Below, one piece after another: positions 46,216 to 55,216 of a stretch of 64,000 nucleotides of DNA. The DNA is taken from positions 1,453,082 through 1,517,081 of the forward strand of contig NW_006763133.1 of the NCBI RefSeq assembly GCF_000264905.1, read 5' to 3'. The stretch is from Stereum hirsutum FP-91666 SS1. Taxonomy: Eukaryota > Basidiomycota > Agaricomycetes > Russulales > Stereaceae. How positions within the stretch are numbered: position 1 is the first letter of the stretch; the number at the start of each line of letters is the position of its first letter. Under the pieces are notes generated by a model. The model saw only the letters and a list, made by a program, of their open reading frames with translations. It did not search any database and was not told where the DNA came from. The position numbers and the translations under genes were made by a program.

Positions 46216-47632
46216 CTACTCTTCTCTTCTCTGTAAAGCATCTCGCACAACACCCTCCGAAGTCTCCCAGAGCGTCTTCGCAAGAACAGGGTCCGTCGCC
46301 TCTTTCGTCAACTTGAGCAGTTTACCGTAGGGCACCAAAAATGCGCCCTTATACTTCTCCCTAGCAGCTGCCACCTCCTCAGAGGTAGCAGCGAACAGAG
46401 ACGTGAATGCGCCTTGCAAGGGGGTGGCAGAGAAGGGATGAACGAGCCGTAAAGCCCAGGAAGGCAAACCATTGGCAAGACCGTCTAGAACGAGAAGACG
46501 GGTGAAGTCGAGGTTGATATCCAAGTCACAGAGAATAATGGAATTGTGACCGCGCAATGGACGCACCTGTGTTGACGGCCCCGGGATGGAGTGCAATGAC
46601 GGTTATATGAGTTCCCTCAGCGTCGAGCCTACGCTGTAGTTCGCCCACCCAAAGTACGATCTGAAATTTTGAGGTCGCTAAGCAGCGGCGAGCGATGGTT
46701 AGTCACAGAGGCTATCGAACGAGCAGGTAGCGTAATCTAGTCATACCATATCTCCAGAGCTTCGAGAACCAGCCATCCTCTTTTCCAGGCTTGCCTTGGA
46801 TAGAGTTGAGGGCTTCCAGACTCGAAAAGTCCTTCGATCCTGCTTGGTCGTATACAATCGAAGCAACCTGTCGAGGGAGCAGGTGCATCAGCAAAGACTG
46901 CAGAATTGTAGTCTGTATCAATGACTTACTGATACGATGCGAACGTCAGCGCCAGGTAACTGAGCAGTCGACTTCATGAGGGGCAACACAGTCTCAGCGA
47001 GAACGAAGTGACCGAGGTAACTGCAAATCAACATTTAGAATGAATGAGCCAGGTCTATAGAAAAATATAGATGCGTACTTGACAGCTACAGCCTTTTCAA
47101 TACCGTCTTCAGAAAGTTCATAATCCTTCATAGCCCATGCAGCGTTATTGACTGGTCGTGTCCCAAGATGCAGGCATATCAACCAGTCGCGTCAGCGGTG
47201 TCCTCGCGTCCGACTCTTTGCAATATGAAGAAAAGATCACTGACCAAGAATATCCAACCGTGTCTCCTTCGACAGAAGCTCCTCCCCAGCCTTCTTCGCA
47301 AGTCTCATGACCGACAAGTCGAGAGGTAACCACACAATCTTGTCCTCCGCATCAAGTTCAGGACTAGTTTTGCGCATCCTGGCAATAGCATCCTTAGCCC
47401 TTGTCTCCGACCTACAACCAAGATAAACCTTCGCTCCTCGTTTGGCTAGTTGCAAAGCTGTCTCGAATCCCACACCAGTGCTAATTTGTCCAAAAAAAAG
47501 TATGAGGGACAGCAGAGTGTAGAGCATGATGTGGTACACGTACTTTGCTCCGGTCACCAATGCAACTTTACCTGTCAGGTCAGGAATATCACGAGAGGGG
47601 TCGTACTTTGGTTTAGAAAACAGAAAACCCAT
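46216..47632 (-). CDS. Short-chain dehydrogenase/reductase, paralogue 4 (SDR4)
   Basis: Start MGFLFSKPKYDPSRDIPDLT at 47632. TGAN-TGVGFETALQLAK is spliced over intron 1. CRSETRAKDAIARMRKTSPE follows, then NNAAWAMKDYELSEDGIEK, IVYDQAGSKDFSSLEALNSI, the spliced catalytic Y-A-T-S-K, KFQIVLWVGELQRRLDAEG and LHPGAVNT. The C-terminal block reads SATPLQGAFTSLFAATSEEV, then EKYKGAFLVPYGKL. The stop follows DALQRREE. All classical SDR catalytic positions are kept, with no frameshift seen. It is about as far from SDR1/2 as SDR3 is, so the array grew in more than one step. The substrate is unknown. Exons are separated by introns at the same positions as in the other three, showing common descent. Confidence 0.86.
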
Positions 47633-47689
47633 CAATTGCGACGTAGATGTAGAGGAGGGAAGCACAGAGCAACCTCCAACATTCACGCT

Positions 47690-47998
47690 CTACTTATGTA
47701 GAATGAATACATCGCCGGTGTCCTTCCGACGGACGAAAGGCTTGGCTTTTGTTGCTGTATCACTGAGTGCTTCGAGGTGCTTCATCGCTTCAGCCTTCGA
47801 GTCGGCGATCGCGAGCTCGAGCTTTGTATCACGTGGGAGATGTCAACGCTCACCCCAGTCCCAAGATCGTCCTGAGAATTACCTACCATGGCCCGGCATG
47901 ATTCGTACGCCCTGAATCCAGCGTGGTATGAGCTTTCCGAGGTGCCTCTGAATAGCTGATTGTATCGAATAGCAAAGGTGGTGGGCGAGAAGTACAAA
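47690..47998 (-). pseudogene. 3' fragment of an unknown gene cut off next to repeat copy B
   Basis: Two exon-like pieces join cleanly on the minus strand. The first contains TTFAIRYNQLFRGTSESS, then YHAGFRAYESCRAM. The second (about 47830-47690) gives LELAIADSKAEAMKHLEALS, then KPFVRRKDTGDVFILHK and a stop. A GTAGGT donor and an AAAG acceptor bound a 68-bp intron. Upstream of about 47998 the coding frame is lost, where the diverged repeat copy B begins. No start codon or known domain is present. I infer a gene truncated when the repeat arrived. It could instead be a complete small gene whose first exon I cannot see. Confidence 0.4.
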
Positions 47999-48039
47999 GA
48001 TCAGTTGCCACTGGCAGTCTGGCGCCTCGTTGCCAAGCG

Positions 48040-49500
48040 TCTACGCGTCTGTGGCGCTGGGTCGCGGTCCACGTGGAAGACACGTCGCGTTCAAACCGAT
48101 CGCGCCGTGCCAAGCATGGCATTGTCCCTTGTCTTGCCTGCTGGTTCTCCCTTTGTTCTGCATTCGCTCCGGCACACCCGGTGACACGTTCTTAGGCCTG
48201 CCCGGCGACGATCTTTGTTTTATCGAGTGAGACAAAGGCCGTGAATGCACAGCCCCCGCTTCGCAAAAAGTATAAAGGGCCCTCGTCTAGGACTCTTTCC
48301 CATCATCCCTTCCTCAGCCCAACCTCTCACCTCCAGCACAACGACTCGAACATGCCACCTCTTCTACTCAAGCACCTGCCTTGCCGGGCATAGGTATGCT
48401 TCCATCTTCATATTTTGTACTATACTATGCGTGTCTTCCTGGTATGGAAACACGCCGTTTCTCGGGGTTCGCTGCGAGACCAAGGGTGTCTGGGCATATG
48501 CATGTCGCTTCGCTCGTGCTGCATACGGCCACGATAACATTCGCCTGCGGTCGACACAGAGAGCTCCCCCGCTGCGGGATCGTATCATCGACTGGACGTG
48601 GCAGGTGGATAACTTTGTCCCACTGAGGCCTTCCTCGTTGTACGATTTCGACTTCTGGGCCCTTCTTTTTAGCTTCGGTTTTTACTGGGTGGTGGTGGTG
48701 TTGTTGTTTTTCGGAGGAAGCTGCAAGACCGAGGGGTGTTTGGGTGAACGTATGTGACACTCATCCCTTGCTTAAACCAGCGACCTTCCCCGTCGCGGCT
48801 AGTTCATCGAGTGGACGTCGTGGTTGAAGAACTCGCGGCTATCCTCGGTGGGCAAAACCGACTTTGAGCCCTTCTTTTTTTGGTCTCTCCTTCTTTGGTC
48901 TCGACTTCTGTGATTCTTTCTCTCTTATCTCCTAGATGCTCGGCGCGGCAGGGCGATGGACACGACTTCCTCAAGAGCGTCAAGACCCTCCTGGTATAGC
49001 GTGGGCCTCTTCGTGGCCCAGGAGACTAGTACCTCTTCGGAGGGAAGCTAACAGACGCTGAAGAGACGGATTGGACCACTGCCGACGTGTGCGTTCTCCT
49101 TCTTCTATTGTATCATATCGTTTTGTTTATTGACGTCCCACCGTGGTACCCCAACCGTACATCGACACAGTGCCAGTGCCCGACGCTTATGTCCCTTCTC
49201 TCATTGATATCAGTGCTCCAGACGACAGGCCCGTCCATGTGGCTCCTGTACTATACACAACCCGGAACATTGGTGGGCGAGGGTTCGATCTCTTAAGTGG
49301 GGTGGACCTTCGTACCGGAGGCCGTTTTGGCGACCGTACGGGGTAACCGTCGGTTCGTATTCCTGAACCACCCACCAAGACCGATAGACGGCAGAGCGGA
49401 CGTATGTTATCTACGACGCTCCAAAGGGTGGCAGGTTAGGCCTCGTGTTCCTCCCTTCGATGGGCGGGGTTATCTCTTGGCTGGCAATATAATTGTTGGT
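48040..49500 (+). repeat. Unknown dispersed family, diverged copy B
   Basis: Related to copies A and C but longer and more diverged. It keeps a TATA box (TATAAAG, 48271-48277), the block around GACTGGACGTGGCAGGTGG, the hairpin arms CTCCTGG (48988-48994) and CCAGGAG (49018-49024), the AGCTAACAG acceptor-like site, and the terminal AATATAATTGTTGGT. Its ORF segment reads PDDRPVHVAPVLYTTRNIGG, then shifts frame before FVPEAVLATVRGNRRFVFLN and RADVCYLRRSKGWQVRPRVP. The shift suggests decay or an intron. Confidence 0.6.
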
Positions 49501-49613
49501 CATTCTCTCTTTGCGCGGGACAGGGTGGACCTAGAACAGATATAATCTGTGAACTCCGCATCTTAGGAGAGCCCAGCATACACATAAAAGATCAAACTTC
49601 AAATTTACAAGAC

Positions 49614-50751
49614 TCAAATAGCAGGAGCACCGACAGACTTCACTGAGTCCTCCAGCGAAATAAAGCCGTCCCTTCCCAAGCCTTTCAATAACTCCAGGCT
49701 ACGCTCCCTCCTCTCGATGGCGCTGAGATCTCTTGGCTCATCGGGTATATTCGAGGGCCACGAGCGGTCGGGGTACGCCTTGCGCAGGATGTCGAGGACG
49801 TCGCTGCAATTAAAAGGCTGCGAGTGCCCGAAAACCCGCTCAGATTTGACGGTCGGGTTGACCAGAGCAGCGACGTGAAGACGCGCGGAATCGCTGACAT
49901 CGATAAACCAGTCTATGATACGCGAACATTAGTATGACGTGCGAGACGATGGTAAGTTGATAAAACTCACTAGGTGCCAATCCTTCCTTCTTCGCAGCCT
50001 CTAAGTCTCCCTTCACCAGGGTCTTCAGCCAGATCAAAGTCTCCGACGCCGGGCCCTCATGCAACGGTGCCCCGAAGTTTACACTCGGCAGCACGGTGTT
50101 GAACTCAAATCTGGGCTTCTCCTCCTCGACGAACTTCCAGCAAGCTCTCTCCGCCTCCGTCTTGCTCGCCGCATACACGATCCACTTCCTCTCGGCTTCA
50201 TACGGAGGAGGCGCCCACGCAAGCGTGCTGGCGAGATCGTTCCAAGAGTCATGCGTCGTGATAACGGGGGTGTTGGGTAGCACGAATCCGGTGGTTACGG
50301 AGGATGAGGTGTAGACAACGCGTTTGACGGAAGATTCGCGCGAGGCAGATTTGAGAATACCAACAGCGCCGTTGATCACTTCGGGAATAACCGCATTTGG
50401 GTCGGGCGAGAGGGATGTGTTCGACGCAACATGGACTACACCACTGACACCTACAGGAAAAATATCGTCAAAAGAAAGATGCTACAGGTAATGCGGGGCG
50501 TATTTACCTTTCACGGCCTCATCAAAAGCTCCGTCCACATTCATCTTGGGTACGACGAAGAGCTCGAATTTTCCAGAGCCGTACTTCTGGTCGAAGAGTG
50601 CCTGGACCCATCGTGCTCGAGAGGGGTCGCGAACCGTTCCGCGGACCTTGTAGCCCGCGAATAGAAGCTGGTCGACGGTATGGGACCCAATGTATCCATT
50701 GACACCGGTGACAAGGACGACAGAGCCTTGAGGGATCGCAGAAGCAGGCAT
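49614..50751 (-). CDS. Extended-SDR NAD(P)H reductase (dihydroflavonol/cinnamoyl-CoA reductase, GRE2-like)
   Basis: Three exons: 50751-50508, 50450-49971 and 49912-49614. The start codon opens MPASAIPQGSVVLVTGVNGY, then IGSHTVDQLLFAGYKVRGTV: the TGxxGxxG cofactor motif of extended SDRs, followed by an Arg that usually favours NADPH. VSGVVHVASNTSLSPDPNAV and VKRVVYTSSSVTTGF carry the catalytic Ser/Thr region. VYAASKTEAERACWKF holds the catalytic YxxxK. Later, FNTVLPSVNFGAPLHEG and FIDVSDSARLHVAALVN are typical of the DFR/CCR/aldehyde-reductase family. Yeast Gre2 and relatives reduce methylglyoxal, isovaleraldehyde and various ketones in the cytosol. The exact substrate here is unknown. Length (about 340 residues) is normal. 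It lies between repeat copies B and C. Confidence 0.9.
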
Positions 50752-51635
50752 GCTAGACGATATAGATGTTGTCCTGAGAGATAGAGATATTGTGGCGGTT
50801 ATGTCGAGTTATGGGCCTGTAGATAGAGAAGCTAAAGTATATGGCTTGTGAGAGCATCCCAGCAGTACTTATACCGATGTATGGCCACATGGTGAGTGTC
50901 CTCCGGGAAGAAATATGTCAGCAGGTTAGGAATCAAGTCGAAAGCAGTCGGTCATCGGGCAGAGTGTCTCAGAACGACGACACAAATGAGTGTTATTTGT
51001 AATGGCCGAGGAATGGACGCGAATTGAGGTTGTCCAGCATCGGTGATTCCCAAGGTTTGGTTGGACATATTTAACCGCCTCGAGACAAGAGGGACGGGTC
51101 GCTGAAGGAGTAGCCAAGAATATCGTAGAACGAGCAGTCCTCCGCTGACTGATTTCAGTCACGGTAGCTGAGTAAGTCAACCTAAGGTAAAATGGCCAGG
51201 TGTGTACGACTGAAACCTGTACGATAGCATCTAAAGCGCCAGCGTTACGATGGGATACAGTTCGGATGCTCCAGTAACTATTGTTATGCCATCCTGGTGC
51301 AGTCGAATATCAATAACTGCGAGCCGCTTCGAGCCAGTGGTGACGTTTTGATGAAATCTGCAGATTCATGAGTAAGTAGTTGATCTAGTTGGCCTCACCG
51401 AGCTCACCGGCGCGTCAACAACACGCGTCAGAAGTGGGGTTCTGCAGGGGAAGATTTAGAACGATTGAGACTCCATAGCAAAAACCGACGAGATCCTGGT
51501 TGTATAGTGGCAAGTTTTCAAGGGCGGCTTAGCTGCATCCCGAGGATGCAGCGAGTTCGCAAACTCAACGAGCTGAGGAGGAGACAAGGAGTGTCAGGCC
51601 CTGAATTTCATTTAAATTGGAACGCGTAGTCATCA
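50752..51635. other. Unassigned spacer before repeat copy C
   Basis: The first 200 bp or so are probably the promoter of the GRE2-like gene. No open frame with a recognisable domain was found in the rest, and no RNA gene. Confidence 0.3.
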
Positions 51636-52646
51636 GACACGTGACCTGGAACGCGTCGCGTTCATCAATCGGCGCGTCGCGTATCAACGGCACTAATCGC
51701 GATCGAGTCTGTTCTCTGGATCCCATTGTTCTCTTGCCGCCGGTGCCATCTGTGCCATGGCTTCTGTCTTTTGTCCCATTATCGCCATCGTTACGATGGC
51801 GTGCGAACCGATCGCTGCGAACACACATAAAAGGGCGCCGTCCTGGCCTGACCTCCGCATCACCTCTCTCCCCCCCAACTTCCACCATCCCCTACCAAAC
51901 CTGCCTTCTCTCTCCTTAGCGCTGCTGGTCGGCCTTCGTGAACCTTACCCACCCTTTTGTCTTTCTTATACTATACTCCGCGCGTATTCCTGGTATGGAA
52001 GCGCGTTTCGGAGGGAGCTGTGTCGTTGCTGATGAGTTAGGCCGGTGGACGCCTAGGACACCCTATGCCGCTCTCCCGGTTGGCGCAGTGATCTCCTCCC
52101 GCTGTTGGTAGCTCATCGACTGGACGTGGCAGGTGGTTAACTTGACCCACTGGGGCCTTCCTCGTTGTGCGACCCAGCAGTTGGGCCTTTTCTTTCAATT
52201 TCTTCCGAGGCTGGTCCTCCCTTTTCTTTTTCTCCTGGTACGGCGTCGGCCTCTTCGTGGCCCAGGAGACCAGTACCTCTGTAGAAGAGGGAAGCTAACA
52301 GATGCTTGTGAGTTTTATCCCCTATCCGTACGCTATACATCCCCCTCCTCCCGCTCCAGACGACAGGCCCGTCCATGTGGCTTCTGTACTATACACGACC
52401 TGGAACATCGGTGGGCGAGGGGTCCAGCTCTCGATGGGTGGATCTCTCGTACCGGAGGCTGTTTTGACGACCGTGCGGGGTAACCGTCGGTTCGTATTCC
52501 TGAACCACCCACCAAGACCGACAGATGGCAGAGCGGACGTACGTTATCTACGACGCTCCAAAGGGTGGCAGGTTAGGCCTCATGTTCCTCCCTTCAATGG
52601 GCAGGGTATATCTCGACTCGTGATTATCACAATATAATTGTTGGTC
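51636..52646 (+). repeat. Unknown dispersed family, copy C
   Basis: Near-identical to copy A across about 1 kb, with the same order of parts. CGCGTCGCG motifs occur twice at the head. The 19-nt palindrome is at 51783-51801, the TATA box ATAAAAG at 51827-51833, and the hairpin arms TCTCCTGG (52231-52238) and CCAGGAGA (52262-52269). The ORF segment from about 52302 has PDDRPVHVASVLYTTWNIGG and LVPEAVLTTVRGNRRFVFLN. It ends at AATATAATTGTTGGTC. The flanks differ from those of copy A, so the boundary near 51636 and 52646 is real. Confidence 0.7.
52302..52637 (+). CDS. Hypothetical ORF segment of family copy C
   Basis: Counterpart of the ORF in copy A, about 110 codons, uninterrupted. The core PDDRPVHVASVLYTTWNIGG, RGNRRFVFLNHPPRPTDGRA and YLRRSKGWQVRPHVPPFNGQ is conserved. 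Its 5' limit depends on splicing that I cannot settle: the first codons overlap an acceptor-like AGCTAACAG and a GTGAGT donor. I know no homologous domain. Confidence 0.35.
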   Translation: MLVSFIPYPYAIHPPPPAPDDRPVHVASVLYTTWNIGGRGVQLSMGGSLVPEAVLTTVRGNRRFVFLNHPPRPTDGRADVRYLRRSKGWQVRPHVPPFNGQGISRLVIITI

Positions 52647-52931
52647 CTGCTTTCTTGAATGCCCTCTGTGAAGACCAACTTCGAGACGACGCGAGAAACA
52701 GAATCCAGATGGAGGTCGTCAACAGCGAAGTCGTCTCTTGGGGACGATTTTCAGCATGTCGAGCAAGGGCTCTCAGCAGAACAGTACGTGCAGAGATTCG
52801 CTATGTACAGCATCTCGAGCACGATGCGTATTCGAGTGTGTACAAACGACAAGAGCGTTGGGTGGAGATATATTAATAAATGTGCAGTGAGGGGGTGTTA
52901 CAACGCCTAGCGTGGCATATCTATAGCTTAG

Positions 52932-52972
52932 GTGGTGATGATGATGATGATGATGAACGACGATGATGATGC
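52932..52972. repeat. GAT trinucleotide microsatellite
   Basis: Two runs of (GAT)n separated by an AACGAC interruption. It lies in the spacer downstream of repeat copy C and outside any supported gene. Confidence 0.9.
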
Positions 52973-53170
52973 AGAAAAGCAAGTAAGACTTGACAATAAT
53001 TTGGGCGAATGGATGCGGATGACGGAAGCGATGTTTTCGTGTCATGAAGCAGGACGAAACGTGAGCAAGGACGCATGAGCCAGACTAAGAACGACGGACG
53101 GTATCATCGACGCGTAAAGGTCAGAAGCCAGGTTTCACAAAAAGCCGTGTCGAATCGGAATCACTGTAGA

Positions 53171-54740
53171 CTAGTCGTTCTCGCCATTCCGGGGTAAACG
53201 GTCAATAGCATTCGAAGTAAGGTCGAAGAAAGTCCAGAGGAGTCCGTGCGTGGTAACGCTCCGCAGGGCGCTAACGCCGAGGCCACGATAGATCCTTGCT
53301 ACACCGGCGAAGAACGCCTTGGGATTCTCGGGATCAGGTCCTAGGCGGGGTCAATTGGAGTCAATGACAACGAAGATGGATGAAAGCAACTCAAGAAGCG
53401 AACCTCTGATCAACCGATATAGCGTAGTTGGGATGGTTCGATGAGGTTCACCTGCCAAAGCTCGTTGCTGGACTTTCGTTTTTACCCTGCAAGTCGCTAT
53501 AAGTCCTGGTCGGCGGGATAGAGAGGGAACAGACTTACACATCAAGGGGGTATATGAGGGCCCAACTGGTTACACCACTGAACGATCCGCAGACAAAAGG
53601 CACAAGTGAAACAGGGATAGGAAGCCAGTTTGGCGTTGGTCCCTGTTCCCCTGACGGCAGCCGTCCCAACAGATGTCGGAGCCCGTCATACTCAAGGAAA
53701 TACAGTGCCGTGCCCGAAGTATCCCGAACTAAACATCCAATCTAGACTCAATGAGACGTTCAAAGTAGGGAGAATAAGAATATCGTAAAATACTGACCAA
53801 AGTGAAGAGGGAAGCCGAAATAGAGCCCAGTCAGGCCATTCGATTTCACGATCTCTCGTACGGCACTCAGCGTCCCAGGAGGTTTTGTGATTCTGACACC
53901 CTTCGCTTCGGCAATAGCGTATTCAAGTTGTCGTCGAATCTAACCAGGCAAGTTCGACACCCGAGCCCATATCAAACCAAAAGTAACGACGGACCTTGAC
54001 GAGCTCAAATGCTGGATTTCGTGAAATTGTTCAACAGTCCGTTAACAGCACATGCAACAAACAGAATGACTTACGTGCACTGCAGAAAGAAATCAAAGAG
54101 CCTGCCATAGCACCACCCAGACCTCCCACACATGCGGCACCCAATAGTCTGTTCTCGTCGAGCACAGCGCGATCTCGACAGTACTCCTTTGTGCGAGTGT
54201 AAATCGTGAAGGAAGCGGCGCCTGCAGCACGTCACAGTTGATTACAGTTCAGAAAGATGCGACAAACCAGCTCCCCCAGATAAACAGAAACTCACGAACG
54301 AACGATATGGTCATCAATGGGATCCAGAGTCCTCGATAAAACCCAGCAACACCCTCCTCACGGTACACAGAAAGAGCCAATTTGGGGACCGAAATTCGTG
54401 TTCTCATAGTCTGCAACCTGGATTTGAGGGAGTCCAGCTGAAAGACGCGACAAAATATACATGAGGAGAAGAATAACTTCGGGCCCTAGTAAACGCACCG
54501 GATATCCCGCAAACGTAGAGATATAGCTGGCGGATATGGCGCATACGACCGCCTTGTTTCCTATAAAGCCGATCAGTCACTTGCAACCGACCGTACTGAG
54601 CGCCAGTAATTACGCCGTAAAGACTCATTGAGGCTGGCAGAGTCATACAACGAGCTAGATGGCCTACAAATCACGCTCAGAGTTAGATCATGTGCGGGGT
54701 ATAGGAGCGCCGCTAGGTTATGAGGAGCACCTGTGTCCAT
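53171..54740 (-). CDS. Mitochondrial carrier (SLC25) family protein
   Basis: Multi-exon minus-strand gene. I take the start at ATG 54740 (MDTGAPHNLAALLYPAHDLT), which splices in the right phase to NKAVVCAISASYISTFAGYP. Three carrier repeats are visible. Repeat 1 has the signature GYPLDSLKSRLQTM and later YREEGVAGFYRGLWIPLM. Repeat 2 has AACVGGLGGAMAGSLISFCS, then FELVKIRRQLEYA and NGLTGLYFGFPLHF. Repeat 3 has GSFSGVTSWALIYPLDVVKT, then KVQQRALAG and FFAGVARIYRGLGVSALRSV. The PxD-x-x-K/R motif is clear in repeats 1 and 3 and degenerate in repeat 2. Such proteins have six membrane helices and exchange small metabolites across the inner mitochondrial membrane. The substrate cannot be read from the sequence; amino-acid or acylcarnitine carriers are near relatives. 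The N-terminal exon is the least certain part. Confidence 0.87.
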
Positions 54741-55216
54741 CCATGAATGGTCGGGGCTGGCTGGGAGTTCAATTTTCGTGCAGCAACACGAGCCAGCAAA
54801 CGTGTTGTGTGGTGAGCAATTAGAGCAGAAGAGGGAGTGAGATACGGTTTTCGATGGAGGGTACAAACATGAATGACGAAGGGATACAGCTCGATCGAAG
54901 GCAAGACGCGAAGCTAACAAAACTCTCCGGTGACCACCGGCCACCGGCCGCATAGACTTCCTTTTCAGGTGCCGCGGCGGCGCTAGCCCCTTTCCTCTGT
55001 TCTGTGGCGCACAATCACATGTACTTCCGAAAACAGAGGGTGGCGTGGACGGCACTCTTTTGGCTGCCTGACCATGGAACCAGAACATAACTGTCCAGCA
55101 CATAGTAGAACAGACGGCCACAACGGCTACAAAAAATCCTCCAAATATCTCTACCCGAATGTGTTCGAACGAGTAGTAACACCACCCAACCACAACGCCA
55201 CATACGACGACCATGA
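54741..55216. other. Carrier promoter / RRN6-like 3' flank
   Basis: Intergenic space between the carrier start codon and the RRN6-like stop codon, both on the minus strand. The open frame running through it on the minus strand is continuous with carrier exon 1 but looks like chance. No repeat or RNA gene was seen. Confidence 0.35.

Noticed and set aside
48245..48757. 170-codon open frame within repeat copy B
   Set aside because: It starts just before the TATA box of the copy, and its frame is not conserved in copies A and C.
32697..50751. SDR array plus GRE2-like reductase as a secondary-metabolite cluster
   Set aside because: No polyketide synthase, NRPS, terpene synthase, P450 or pathway regulator is present; the array is better explained by gene duplication around repeats.
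43121..52646. Copies A-C as solo LTRs of a retrotransposon
   Set aside because: No TG...CA termini and no 5-bp target duplications were found; the presence of a TATA box alone is not enough.
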